A DNA stretch of 64,000 bases from Cycas panzhihuaensis (Eukaryota; Cycadophyta): assembly GCA_023213395.1 (NCBI GenBank), contig CM041465.1, positions 176,459,741-176,523,740 on the forward strand, written 5' to 3'. The notes beneath the pieces were generated by a model, which saw nothing but the letters and a program-made list of their open reading frames with translations, did not search any database and had not been told where the DNA came from. Made by a program: the position numbers and the translations under genes. Below are positions 12,427 to 23,880 of this stretch, in pieces (the stretch's first letter is position 1; every line of letters begins with the position of its first letter).

Positions 12427-12871
12427 TGTTAGGAATATCAATGTTAGTTTTATTTTATTATTACTTTATCTTTATGTCACATGTGTAATTATAAATTTAA
12501 GTTATATAAAGGTTTAATCTATGATAATATTTATTCATTATGTGAAGGTCATTAAAATATGCAACTTCCCATTTCAACGAACCTCTCTTGCTACAAATAG
12601 TCTCTCCTAGATCCTAGGAAGGGATTCTGAGAATTTAGGAGGTTGTCCAAATCCTATTTCAAATGCTAGTTTATTGTATGTAGGAGGTATGCTTATCAAG
12701 GTTTAATGTATAGTTTCTAAAATCAATAAATTCTTAGATTAGGAGGTGGCTTTTCTTCCCCAGAAGGGGTTTTCCACCTATCAAATGTTGTGTACGTGTG
12801 CAATGTCTAATTTTACTTATGTTTGTTGATTTCTTAATCATGTGGCATTGTGCATGATACCTATTCTTACA
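12427..12871 (+). mobile_element. Co2 5' LTR
   Basis: 445 bp, collinear with 20226-20670. A TATA-like element (tgctacaaatag here, tgctataaatag in the 3' copy) lies near the middle, with AATAAATTC downstream as a possible poly(A) signal. By eye, the two LTRs differ at somewhat under a tenth of positions. Confidence 0.9.
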
Positions 12872-12883
12872 TGGTATCAGAGC
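12872..12883 (+). other. Co2 primer-binding site
   Basis: TGGTATCAGAGC is an exact match to the standard initiator-tRNA-Met complement and directly abuts the LTR end. Confidence 0.92.
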
Positions 12884-13029
12884 TAGAATCATCTTTTCTA
12901 TGTTTCTTTGAATGTTTATGCTTATGCCTCCTCTGATGCCTCCTTTTCTTACCTCCTTCCTCAGAATCTCTTCTAATACTTGAATCTGAATTAGATGAAA
13001 ATTTTGTATGTTTCCTGCTGGCCCTTTTA

Positions 13030-13515
13030 TCTATAAAGGGAGGGCTAGCTTTGTCTATTCAAGGGGTGGTTGTGCCTTGCCTCGGTAAAAGTTAGACAGG
13101 GTCCAAGTTGCATTCCTCAATATGGACAGTTTTATTTAGCTGGGCTATAAGAGGCATGAGGGCACCATGACTAAGGACAAAATCTCTACATTTAGGTGAA
13201 TCGCCAGTCATATTCCCCAATGCCCAGATAGTCTATTCTTGAACATCATCACTTGGAGAGCCAACATGCTACACAAAAATTGGTACAACTCCATGGTTAA
13301 TAACAACACGAGTGTGTTCTAATGTTCCTGAAGCAATATTTATCAAAGCCCATGCAGCCTCAAACTGAAGCTAAAAAAAATCATTCCTTGTGAGGAACTC
13401 CATAAAACAGGGGACCACACCTGAAGCAATGAGAGAAGCTTCCTAAACTGAGTAGTTGCTTCTAGTTATAAAGAAGGATCATCAGTCCATACTACTGATA
13501 CCATGGCTATCCTCG
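13030..13515 (-). pseudogene. Importin-alpha armadillo-repeat fragment in the Co2 leader
   Basis: Importin-alpha binds nuclear localisation signals and carries cargo to the nuclear pore with importin-beta. The minus strand reads, in order, DDPSL and LEATTQFRKLLS, then after a deletion [71 protein letters not shown] and, after a frameshift, [18 protein letters not shown]. This covers about the first four armadillo repeats. Roughly a dozen residues (the IERSPPI-type segment) are deleted and several codons are stops. Sequence upstream to about 13830, including a tagggtttctacaATG stretch, may be the 5' part but is not clearly alignable. It lies antisense between PBS and gag. No introns interrupt about 160 codons, which suggests a processed transcript. 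Confidence 0.92.
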
Positions 13516-13894
13516 AATTCAGTCAAAGTGACATCCTTATAATCACACTACAGAGCTTATAGTATGGCTTCTAGTACAACCAATAACACTTAGAGTGACA
13601 ATGCCTGGAGGAGATGACCTAGACAAGAAGTAGGAAGGAAATATTAAACCACACAAGGTTGGCCTTGAAGGCTTCCTCAGAGAGATTCTAAAAGACCTAT
13701 ATCAACTGGAAGGCAAACATTTTCTCCTCCTCACCTTATCACCGAAGAACCTTCACTACCACGAACTAGAAGGAGAAAACCAGATAAATGCCATTAAGTT
13801 ATCATTCTCATTGTAGAAACCCTAACTAGGGTCAAACGCTACCATCATCTGCCCCTCACAACAGCAAAAAATAACATTAGAAGAAACCTAACAA

Positions 13895-14080
13895 TTGGTT
13901 GATCTTAGCGTGGAAGGTAAACATCTGAAACAAATTCTCAACGATGTTGTTAAAGTAGCCTATCCAAGTGAACCTTGGTTCAACTTTACCTCAATGCAAA
14001 CGATCCTTCCAAAACTCCAGTTGAAGAAAGAAGCCTTCAAACTACTTGCTGATACCTCCTTCTCGACGTCATTACTCAGA
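13895..14080 (+). other. Unassigned open stretch in the Co2 leader
   Basis: About 60 codons are open on the plus strand, with a reasonable mix of residues (for example KKEAFKLLADTSF). They stop where solo LTR S2 is inserted. I do not recognise the family. Past S2, 14734-14870 continues with an open stretch (NAIDLQPDEVQKLPP) whose frame cannot be joined with confidence. It could be a second captured host fragment, the reverse of importin upstream sequence, or chance. Confidence 0.3.
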
Positions 14081-14087
14081 TCTATGA

Positions 14088-14733
14088 TGTTGGATATTGT
14101 GACAACAATATTTTGGGGCTAAAATTTTGGCATGTTTTCGGCATGATTTCCCCCCTTAATCTTTCTCGAGGGGTTCGAAGGGGGGTGGGAGCCCCCCTTG
14201 GCTGAGGGGTGCGAGGGGAGTCGAACGCCCCCTATTAAGAGGGGGTTCAGGGGTGATAGCCCCTGACCCAAAAATTAGCCCTGTAAACCATATTAAAATG
14301 TAAAGAGAATTAGGGTCATTCGATACAAATACCCTAGATTCTATGGTTGAGATTCATGCCTTGGATGTCCCTCTCATGTAGCCTGATTTAGGGATTTTTC
14401 TTATTATGTTGTATGTAATATAATGTACTATGATGAGGGCAGTGGCTGGTTGTTATTCCTGAGAGCACTCTACTATTGAGATGTATTGTTTCTCCATTCT
14501 ACAGTAATAAAGATCAATATCTTTCCTGTGTGGATGTTTCCCTAGTACACTGCTAGGGTTTTACCATGTTATATCGAGTCCATTTGTGATGTTTGACTTT
14601 CATTTTAATGTTATTATATAATCTTTGATTTTAGAACTTGCATGTAATTTTAAGTTTCAATTTCTATAACTAGTTGCAAGAATGTAATAGATCTTGGTGG
14701 CGGTTAAAGGGTTAGGACCTTGTATTCTCAACA
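14088..14733 (+). mobile_element. S2: solo LTR, same family as S1
   Basis: This 646-bp LTR runs from TGTTGGATATTG to TCTCAACA and is flanked by TATGA (14083-14087) and TATGC (14734-14738), a 4/5 TSD. It matches S1 in inverted orientation over its whole length. Conserved blocks include the G/C-rich stretch 14150-14270, ctttcctgtgtggatgtttc and ttttaccatgttatatc. No second LTR or coding sequence belongs to it. It was inserted into the Co2 leader, so it is younger than Co2. Confidence 0.85.
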
Positions 14734-14738
14734 TATGC

Positions 14739-15057
14739 AGTCGTTCGAATGCTATTGACCTGCAACCAGATGAAGTCCAAAAGCTGCCACCATCAATAAG
14801 TAGGGTTTACATCTCGTTATCCCTTTCAGACCGTAAATTCCATTTAATTTTAGTTAACTCCTTTTTTAAAAACTAAAAACAAAACAACGGTTGGGTCTGA
14901 GTTATGTTATGTTTTTTATATAGTTTTTTATATGTATATTAAGAACAATAAACCTTAGGCTAAATTTAAACCCCCCCTTTTCGATTATTAAATCCCCTAC
15001 ACTTTATCAATCCCTTCTTATTACATTTGATTTACATTTTTAAAATTAACCCTCTCA

Positions 15058-15109
<52 letters not shown>

Positions 15110-15984
15110 TTTTCAAAATTAAGTCAAATCAATTTTAGGCTAAAATCAAGATAAACTCTCTTTTGATTAAATAAACTTTATTATGAATTACCATTCAATT
15201 ATATATACCTTATGGTAATTAACATAAACCTTCTTTCATTACATTCTAAAATCAAATCAACCACCCTCACATTTTATTATTGATTTATAAAGCTGCCTCT
15301 CTTATTACAATTTAATAATTTTATTAACCCCTTACATCTTAATATTAAAAATAGTGTTCCCCTTATTATATAATACCTCTTTTAATATCTTTTCTAATTA
15401 AATTTTTATTTTTAATCAATAAAAACTTTTTATAACCCCCATTAAATATTTAGAAATTAAATCCCTTTCAATACTAGATTTTAATTATGTTATTTTACTT
15501 GTTGATTTAATAAATAAATTAATAAAACTTTTTTTCCTTTTAAACTATATATCTTTGTTTTTTCTCAGCATTATCATTTTGTAGAAGACCTATAATAAAT
15601 TTTACAAACTATTGCTTTCTAATTGACAATAGTAAATCAATAACCTTTTATCTTATTCATATATATCTCTCAAAACAATAAAAAAGAAATCTAAATACTC
15701 TAGTTATAAAGTATTTTTTAAGTCTTAAATAAGCAATTACTTTATTAAATAAGTTAAGGGGACTATTAAATTTTTTCAAAAAAGGGGAACATGTAATTCT
15801 TTTTAGGGGAAAGGTATTCAATCATACAACTATGATTTTTAGTTTTTTAAACATACCTGTGAAATGTTAAGAATTACTCTGATGTTTGGTAACTTTTTTA
15901 AGTGACTATTTTCTCACCTACACTTACAACTTCTGATCTCTAATTAATCTTATAATATAGCTCTAATGATAGGGACAACTACCT
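14739..15984. repeat. AT-rich Co2 leader with (TA)n and poly-T run
   Basis: A (TA)n tract at 15064-15092 is followed by about 22 T residues to 15113. The rest is AT-rich and non-coding as far as I can see, with no domain on either strand before gag begins near 15985. Confidence 0.6.
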
Positions 15985-16900
15985 GCGTTCCAATTCTAAT
16001 TTTAACCAGCTCAAACTATGCCGACTGGAAGAATCACATATCTAATTAGCTTAAACAGTAAAAGATATGGTGATATGTAATAGGTGAATTCAAGAAATCA
16101 ACTGATGCAACTTTAGAAAGTTATATAGTATATCCAATGAACTTAGATTTAGCCATAGGCATCATCCTAAACTCACTTTCACTAGAAATCAGTCAGTAGT
16201 TCTCTGAAACAGATGATCTAGCCACTATCTAAAATACTCTTAAGGAGAAATATGATAAGGTCGACATGTATCAATTGGTTGTTTTAGAATAGCAATTGTA
16301 TGACCTTAATTATGATGATTTTTCTAAAGTTAAAGACTTTTTATCTAAAATTCAACTAATCAATAAAGACCTAGGCAACTGTATTAAAACCAAAATTAAA
16401 GTAGGTGATGATGAACAAATAGTCACACGTCTTAAAAATGACGATATGCTCGTTCATCTTACTATAAACAAATTACCAAAACATTTTTATTTCTTCAAAC
16501 TATTAGACAACAAGTTGGTAATCCTCCTATAACTTTTAATCAGTTGACAAATCAACTGATAGAACATCAAACCATATTAATTCAAACAAGAATGTTAAAA
16601 GATCCTTATCAGACTTTGTTTTCCAAAACTAAGTCTCAAAATAAAAACAAACATTAGAATAACTTCAATAGTAATCCAAAATTCCAGAAACCTCATATAG
16701 GTTCACCTTCTAACTCTCAAAATAATATTAAGTATTCGGGTCCATCTAAATATCATAATACTTCCAATCAGTCTTTTTCAAATTGAAACACTATTAATCC
16801 TTCTCAAAGTATTAGTTGTACCTATTGTTATAAAAAAGGCCATACTATTGATGTCTGTAGAAGTAGAATAACCTCAAAAGCATGGAAAGGTTCTAAGTGA
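15985..16900 (+). pseudogene. Co2 gag remnant with zinc knuckle
   Basis: The frame starts near a SSNYADWKNHI-like motif and continues through TLKEKYDKVDMYQL, LYDLNYDDFSKVKDFLS and LTINKLPK, the Copia gag pattern. A complete CCHC knuckle, CTYCYKKGHTIDVC, is encoded at 16816-16858. In-frame stops occur at several places, some replacing Gln. The same gag type is seen in minus orientation at 51850-52480 (Co5f). Confidence 0.85.
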
Positions 16901-16960
16901 TTGCAAACTTGACCATAATCTCGACCACAAAACTAGTAACAAACTCATAATTATTCTCTA

Positions 16961-17233
16961 ATGGTAATAACTTCTACATTTGTTGTGCCAACTAATCAAC
17001 TATCACAATGGATCCTTGACTTTAGTGCATCCCATCACATGACAGGACACCAGAAAAACTTATCCACTTATCAATTTAAAACTAACTCTAAAGAAAAGAT
17101 TTCTTTTGGATGTGGAACCCAACTTAAAGTAAAAGGAACATGTGATGTTACTTTAAAAGATGGTTCAATAAATGATGTCTTCTATGTACTTTGGTTGTTA
17201 CCAAATCTACTCTTTGTTTACCAAATCTTATAA
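16961..17233 (+). pseudogene. Co2 protease remnant
   Basis: WILDFSASHHMTG replaces the canonical WILDSGASxHMTG. The catalytic Asp remains but the Ser-Gly pair is changed to Phe-Ser. About 90 codons remain open through VFYVLWLLPNLL, the usual end of the domain. Confidence 0.82.
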
Positions 17234-17349
17234 AAAGACCTTGTCGTCAAATTCTAGAAAGACAAATTTATTATTAAAGAACCATTAAACAAATTTAAAC
17301 ATATTATCTCTAGACTTGTTAATCATAGTACAAGTCTCTATAGTTTAAT

Positions 17350-18400
17350 GAGTTTACAAAATAACAAAACAAAGCCCTTTAGTGCCTTTATAGCTAAATT
17401 TGACTCATTAAGTAAACTATGGCATGCATGATTTGTCCATACTAGTTATGGCAAACTTAAATACCTAAAAAGACATGACATGGTTTATGGTCTTCTACCT
17501 TTATATACTATTTATGGTGTTTGTGAAGCTTGTGTAATACATAAGCAACGCATGGATCATTTTTCACATAAAACTCAATTCAGAGAGAAAGTTTCACTTA
17601 AACTTATTCACTATGATATATATGGACCATTTCATGTAACTTCATATTCTGGCTCTCATTATTTTGTCATATTTATTAATGATTATTTAAGAAAATATTG
17701 GGTATACACACTCAAGACACGTAGTTAAGTGTTTGACATTTTTATTGAATTCAAAACACTTATTGAAAGCCAATCAAACTTGAAAATTAAAATTTTCAAA
17801 TCTAATAATGCCAAAGAATACTTAAGTAGAAAATTTACTTCCTTCTGTAGTAAGCACATAATATAATTTTAGCATTCTGTTGTCTACACTGCTTAACAAA
17901 ATGGTGTTGCTAAATGCAAGAACCTCACTCTTGTTGAGATGACTTGTTACATGTTACATACAAAGAATCCTAATTTAAAGTTGTGGGCAGAAGCAATTAC
18001 TTGCTCCAACTATCTTTTAAACCACTTACCTAGTAAATGCTTACAAAACATTACTCCAGAATAAAAGTGGTATAGAAGACAACCCTCAATTAATCATCTA
18101 TAAATATTTGGAACTATTACGTGGGGACACATTCCCAAAGAAAAACATAAGAAACTAGATCCAAAAAGTCAAAAATATATCTTCATTGGAAACAATAAAG
18201 AAAGTAAAGCCTACAAACTTTTGGATTCAATCACACATCAAATTTTAGTTTTGCATGACGTAATATTTGATGAAGATGGATCTTCTTCAATCTCTACTTA
18301 TGTAGAACTTTCGATTGAAAAAGTGTTAACCAATACCTATGCTGTTAACCCCTTTGATAAACAAGTTGACCCTGAAATTATAGAATCCTTATCTACACAA
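17350..18400 (+). pseudogene. Co2 GAG-pre-integrase and integrase remnant
   Basis: LWHA(stop)FVHTSYGKLKYL with VCEACVIHKQ gives the zinc-binding region with its cysteines. The core continues with LIHYDIYGPF, YFVIFINDYLRKYWVY, QNGVAKCKN and LNHLPSK, and the C-terminal part with QKYIFIGNNKESKAYKLLD. The first two acidic residues can be placed, but the glutamate region reads AKCKN and is changed. Stops are scattered, so it is inactive. Confidence 0.85.
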
Positions 18401-18599
18401 GTCTAGAATTGCACTCTATTTGAACCAACTAGAATAGATTCTTCTTCTCAAGCTAGCTCCTTAGCTCAACCTGTAACTACAGAAATAATTACTAATAAAC
18501 AACCCATATGGGCAAAGAAAATACTTTCTAACACTAGATCTAATGTAGGTAATCCTTTAGATACTAGATGAACACGTGCTTAAAAATTACATGCTAACT

Positions 18600-19640
18600 A
18601 TGCTTTAATGGCCAAAATAATGGATAATAATCATCCTAAAACCTTTAAACAAGCTAGTAATAATCTTGTATGGTAAGAAGCTATGCAAGTTGAATTTGAT
18701 GCTTTAAACAAGAATTCAACTTGGGATCTTGTACCACTCCCACCAGGAAAAAATGTAGTTGATTGTAAATGGGTTTATAGAACTAAGTACAACTCAACAG
18801 GTGTAGTTGAAAAACATAAAGCTCACATAGTTGTAAAAGGATTTTCTCAAATTGATGGCATAGATTATGACAAAACCTTTACCCTTGTTACAAAAATGAA
18901 TACAATTAAAACAATTATTGCTCTAACAACCAAATTTGGTTAGAAAATCTATCAAATAGATGTAAAGAGCACTTTTCTGAATGGTGATCTCAAATAAGAG
19001 ATCTACATGTTTCAACCACCTAGTTTTATTAACAATCCTAATTTAGTTTGTAAATTAAAGAAATCAATATATGGATTAAAACAAGCTCCTTGAGCTTGGT
19101 ACACAAAAGTTGATGATTGTCTAATTCAAATTGGATATACTAGATGTATTAGTGATCCAAACCTTTATTTCAAATGTGAAAACAAAAATATTACTATTTT
19201 AATCCTATATGTTGATGATATCATCATTATTAGATCATCAACTAATAACATTCATCACTTAAAAACTACTTTAATGAATAAATTTAAAATGATTGATCTA
19301 GGTCTCCTACATTATTTTTTCGAATTATAAATTTACCAATATGATTTAAAAATAACTATTTCCCAACCAAAATATATTTTAGACTTAATCAAATGGTTTA
19401 ATATGGAAAATGCTAAACCGGTTTCTAATCTGTTACAATCAAAAGTAAAACTATCTACTGATTGTTCCATACCCTCATGTGATGCAACCTTATATAGGCA
19501 ACTTATTGGTAGTCTTATTTATCTAACTCATACCAGTCTTGATATATCCTATGATGTCACCTTATGTTCATGTTATATGCAAAAACCACATGAATCATAT
19601 TAGAAAGCTGTTAAATATATACTTCGATATCTTTAAAACA
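18600..19640 (+). pseudogene. Co2 reverse transcriptase remnant, YVDD intact
   Basis: [57 protein letters not shown] and LYVDDIIII (YVDD at 19208-19219) follow in order. The C-terminal thumb includes YRQLIGSLIYL. The active site survives, yet stops replace Trp, Gln and others at several points, so no full enzyme can be made from this copy. Confidence 0.88.
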
Positions 19641-19679
19641 CTATTTTTTATAGACTAACTTATAACTCTTGTAGCAAAC

Positions 19680-20140
19680 CTCTAATCTTAATAGGTTATA
19701 TAGATTCAGATTGGGCAAGCAACATAAATGATCATAAGTCTGCATCAGGTTATGTATTTTTTCTAGATTCTTTACCTATTACTTGGTCTAGTAAAAAAAT
19801 ACAGGCACTAGCTCTCTCAATGACTGAAGCTGAATATTGAGCACTCGTTGAAGCAAGAAAAGAAGCACTTTGGCTCAAATCTCTTCTAAATGAAATTGGT
19901 TTGTCTCCTAACTCTTCTATAGAACTTAAAGTTGATAATCAAAGTGCTATTACTATTGCTACAAATCCAGTTGCATATTCTAGAACTAAACACATAGAAT
20001 TACATCAACATTTTATTCATAATCTTGTTACTGATAATATTGTTCATTTATTTTATTGTCCTATAGATCTACAGGTTGTTGATATACTTACCAAGTGTTT
20101 GACTGAAGTCAAGTTTCTAAACCTGCGAGATTTGTTATAG
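19680..20140 (+). pseudogene. Co2 RNase H remnant
   Basis: DSDWASNINDHKSASGYVF, TEAEY(stop)ALVEARKEA, KVDNQSAITIATNP and TKHIELHQHFIHN are the standard Copia RNase H landmarks, with all acidic residues present. The protein end reads about 79 open codons to a TAG at 20140, near the normal end of the polyprotein. Confidence 0.88.
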
Positions 20141-20225
20141 ATAAAAGAAATCTCTATCAAAGAGGGATCAACATGATGAAAACCTTCTTTTACCATATTA
20201 TATAAAACCTAACATTAAAGGGGGA

Positions 20226-20670
20226 TGTTAAGAATATTAATACTAGTTTTATTTTATTGTTATTTTATCTTTATGTCACATGTGTAATTATAAATTTAAG
20301 TTATATAAAGGTTTAATCTATATTAATATTTATTCATTATGTGAAGGTCATTGAAATATGCAACTGACCATTTCAACGAACCTCTCTTGCTATAAATAGT
20401 CTCTCCTAAATTCTAAGAGTGCATTCCAAGAATCTCGGAGGTTATCCAAAGTCTATTTCAAAGGCTAGTTTATTGTATGTAAGAGGTATGCTTATTAAGG
20501 TTTAATGTATAACTTCTAAAATCAATAAATTCTTAGATTAGGAGGTGGTTTTTCTTCCCCAAAAGGGGTTTTCCAACTATCAAATGCTGTGTACATGTGC
20601 AATGTCTAATTTTACCTATGTTTGTTGATTTTTTGATCCTGTGGCACTGTGCATGATACCTATTCTTACA
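20226..20670 (+). mobile_element. Co2 3' LTR
   Basis: 445 bp, preceded by the polypurine tract AAAGGGGGA (20217-20225) and followed by the TSD AGTAG. It contains TATAAATAG near 20390. Confidence 0.92.
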
Positions 20671-20751
20671 AGTAGATATTGTCTTAGTTGACAAATTCAA
20701 ATAAGTCTTAACTAAGTAGAGCCACAACTAACCTATTGGGGTTGTGAGATG

Positions 20752-20763
20752 TGGTATCATAGC
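20752..20763 (+). other. GyA primer-binding site
   Basis: TGGTATCATAGC differs by one base from the initiator-tRNA-Met complement. It lies two bases after the end of the GyA 5' LTR (tgtgaga). Confidence 0.75.
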
Positions 20764-20889
20764 AAAGGTTAAAAGCATACACTTATGATAGGTATGGCGA
20801 TAGGGCAATAAGGTGAAATCCCATCTTATTAAAGATTCAAGGTGATGGATATTATGAAACCATGAAACTTTAATAATCTCTTAGGTGAC

Positions 20890-21095
20890 AAAGGTGGTTT
20901 TATGAGCTAAAATTTAACAAATTATTATTGAAACTTAACAAATTACTAATTAGGACTTCATAAGTTAAATTTTAATAGATTTCTCATTAAGGTTTTATAA
21001 GTTAAAACTTGACAAATTTTTTATTAGGGTTTTATAAGTTGAAACTTAATAAAATACTGTTAGGATTTCATAACCTAAAGTTTAACATATTATAT
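20890..21095 (+). repeat. Degenerate minisatellite in the GyA leader
   Basis: About five irregular units of roughly 40 bp share the core cataagttaaa(a/c)ttnaacaaatt followed by ttattagggtt. It lies between the PBS and gag and is probably transcribed with the element leader. Confidence 0.65.
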
Positions 21096-21129
21096 AATTC
21101 TAAGTATGAAAACCTTAATTTATAAAGAA

Positions 21130-22380
21130 AGAGACACCATGTGAATAGAGAAAGCATCTTACAAGGATGATACTCAAGTAGCTCATGTAGATGAAGAAGA
21201 TCTCAACCTTGAAAATAAAAATAGGGTAGATATTCTAAGACATAGAGAAAGCTTATAAAATAACATCTTAAAGGCCTAAGTAGAAACTATTTATAACTTG
21301 TGAGAACAATTAAAATTTTATAAGGAAAATGATAAAAGAATCCTAATAAGGCATGAGGAAATACTCCTCAACATCTAACAAACAATTGAGTAGGATAAGA
21401 CTAAGAAAACTCAACATACTAGGAGAAATAGGAGGAGAGGTAGATCTTGAGAGTCCTCAATTGATGAGTATATAAGTAGGAAAAAAAATAAAAAATTCAT
21501 ACAATATATAATAAGCACTAAATCCTCAATTATAGAATCTTCTAGTGGAACTCTTAGGAGAGGAGAGAAAAGAGGTAGGAAGAGTATGCTTCAATATGAG
21601 ACAAGGAAGGTAAAGTTACCCTCCTTAAATAGAAATATTATGAGTGAAGAAGAAGCAAAAGTATGGCTACTTGGTATTGATAAATACTTTAGACTAAATG
21701 AATTTAGCTCTAATAAAATATTAAGGATTACTATTTACCATTTGACATACAAAGCATCTATGTGGTGTGAACATCACAAAAAGGTCAAGTTCATTTGATA
21801 GAGGGATATGAGGTGGAGTAAATTTCTAAATACTTCAAATAAAGGTACCTCTCTGAGTAATACTATAACAAAAAGGCAATAGCCTTCCATGAGCTAAAGA
21901 AAGGGAGAATGGTAGTGAGTATGAAAGAGAATTTTTGGAGCTTCTTTAATATGTTCCCTATACAAGAGAGGAGAAGATAAATACTCATAGATTTATCAGT
22001 GGACTAAACGAAAACATCTAGAATAGGATAAAAAATCATGAGCCTAAGAAACACTAGGTGTTATAAAGAATAATGGACAAAACCATAAAACCACCTAATT
22101 CAAAATACTAGGTGCTACAAAGAATAATGGACAAAATCACAAAATAAATAGGCTAGTTAGAAGAGAAAATAGTAGCTAAGACAAAGACTATTAAAGAGAG
22201 ATTCCAAATCATAAAGATATAATCAAGGTGAAAGGAATTTTAACTAGCTAATAGAACCCAAGGCCTAATTGGTACCCATGAATATTCCTCGAAATTTGTA
22301 AGATAGAAGATGTTATCGATGTAATAAGAAAGGACACATTATTTTAAAATATCCAAAAAGGATAGAAATGATAGTTGGAG
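21130..22380 (+). pseudogene. GyA gag remnant (Gypsy retrotrans_gag type)
   Basis: A Lys/Glu-rich N-terminal half precedes the open segment at 21586-21798, which reads EEAKVWLLGIDKYFRLNEFS and YHLTYKASMWCEHHK, the Gypsy gag core. Frameshifts and stops follow through a KYLSE-like segment. The zinc knuckle at 22311-22352 reads CYRCNKKGHIILKY, with the last Cys changed to Tyr. Confidence 0.8.
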
Positions 22381-22529
22381 CTCATAACATAGAGCTATAA
22401 TCCATAATGGTAGATGAAGCATAAGAGACAAGACACTTACATGTACATCTAGTAGTTAAAGGTAGACAAGTTAATAACCAATTCATCATGGTGCATGCCA
22501 TTTGTAAGATTGTAAGATAAGAACTTATT

Positions 22530-22790
22530 ATACTTATAGATTTAGGAAGTGGTCATAATTTCTTATGTCTTAGAGTTACAAAAAAATATAAATTTAAAAC
22601 TCAAATAACCAAGAACAAGTGGACTATGTATATGGACAAAGGAAATAAGAAGAAAGTGTCTTAGTATATGCCTTATTTCCCATTAATATGGGATACATAA
22701 CCAACATATGCTATTTTTCAAATTTTACCTCTTGGAGACTATGCTACAATTATAGGTTTTTAATGGTTAATAGAACACAAGGCAAAGATA
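22530..22790 (+). pseudogene. GyA protease remnant
   Basis: DLGSGHNFL corresponds to the Gypsy DSGSTHNFI active site, with the catalytic Asp at 22539-22541. A PLGDYATIIGF(stop)WL segment (normally LGxxDxILGMxWL) marks its end. Confidence 0.75.
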
Positions 22791-22959
22791 AATTATTATA
22801 ACAAGATGGTGGAATGATTGAATGATAGTGTAGAATCTATTCTTATTCAAGGGAAGAAGCTTATAATTAATAGTTGGTAGAATTCAACTATACAAGTTAA
22901 GAAATACTTTAGGAAAGGTTGTTGGGCCTATGTCCTTCACGTACATGAAGACAAAACAC

Positions 22960-23880
22960 TTATAGAACCTCCCCAAATGAATCATCCCATGATATAATAT
23001 TTTAAGGATGTATTTCTAGAAGAGTTATCAAGACTACCACCCAAAAGAGATGTAGATGTAGACTATGTAATTGAAATTGTGGTGAGAATAGAACCAATTT
23101 CCAAGGTATCTTATCACTTGGCTACACCAAAGTTTGTAGAGCTAAAAATGTAAATACATGACTTACTTAATAAAGGCTACTTTAGCCACAATATTTTACC
23201 ATAAGGAGCTTCAATTCTATTTGTGAAAGGGAAGGATGGAACCTTACGATTGTGCATAAGACTATAGGTAACTGAACAAGGTAATAATAAAGAATAAATA
23301 CCCATTGTATAGAATTAAATGTTTATTCAATTGACTAAAGGGAGTCAAACTATTTACAAAAATAGACTTGGGATTAGGTTATTATCAAATTTGAATCAAG
23401 GAAGAGGATATCTTTAAGACTATATTTAGAACTGGGTATGGACATTGTGAATTTATAGTAATGCCATTTAGACTGACCAATGTACTTGGAAAATTTATAA
23501 GTTTAATGAATACTATGTTTAGGAAATATTTGTACAAGTTTTCTGTTATGTTCATAAATGACATCTTGATCTATCTTAAATATAAGGAAGAGCATGAAGT
23601 ATACTTGAAAATAGTGTTACAATTACTTAGAGAGCATAAATTATATGCCAAGCTAAATAAGTGCAAATCTTATAAAGACGAAGCACATTATTTAGGCCAT
23701 ATCACCTTAGAAGTAAGAATTGTAGTTGATCCCCAAAAAATAAAAGCCATTATGGAATAACCATCCACTAAAAATATGTATGAGGTAAGGAGATTCATGG
23801 GTTTAGTAAGTTACTATAGGAAATATATAAAAAATATTTCTAAAATTGTAGGCCCAATTACCTTTGTATAAACGAAGAGG
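22960..23880 (+). pseudogene. GyA reverse transcriptase remnant
   Basis: The region starts with a FKDVFLEELSRLPPKRDVD linker and has landmarks KGYFSHNILP, LFVKGKDGTLRLCI, then 100 open codons from 23461 that read MPFRLTNV, KFSVMFINDILIYLK and HKLYAKLNKC. The active site is FIND (23551-23562) instead of F(V/I)DD, so one catalytic Asp is lost. The thumb reads HYLGHITLE and VDPQKIKAI. Confidence 0.85.

Larger units (their letters stand above)
12427..20670 (+). mobile_element. Co2: full-length Copia element, TSD AGTAG
   Basis: Both LTRs are 445 bp, starting TGTTA and ending CTTACA. AGTAG flanks the element exactly at 12422-12426 and 20671-20675. The interior holds an initiator-Met-type PBS, a leader of about 3.1 kb, then gag, protease, integrase, RT and RNase H, and the tract AAAGGGGGA before the 3' LTR. 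The leader is unusually long because it contains an antisense importin-alpha fragment, unassigned sequence and solo LTR S2. Scattered stops make all domains defective, although it is the best preserved Copia element here. Confidence 0.93.
2773..20749 (+). mobile_element. GyA 5' LTR, split by three insertions
   Basis: The LTR survives as pieces 2773-2844, 3503-3548, 10711-12426 and 20676-20749. Each aligns in order with 34101-36581. Examples are the start tataatgga versus tgtaatggc, the atgacttaaatatttatgca block and the end cctattggggttgtga. The interior carries degenerate tandem units of about 30-50 bp, for instance the agtagtattgagcta-like repeats at 11510-11650 and the attctttggttta-like repeats at 11690-11920. 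The 3' LTR shows the same units. Confidence 0.85.
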
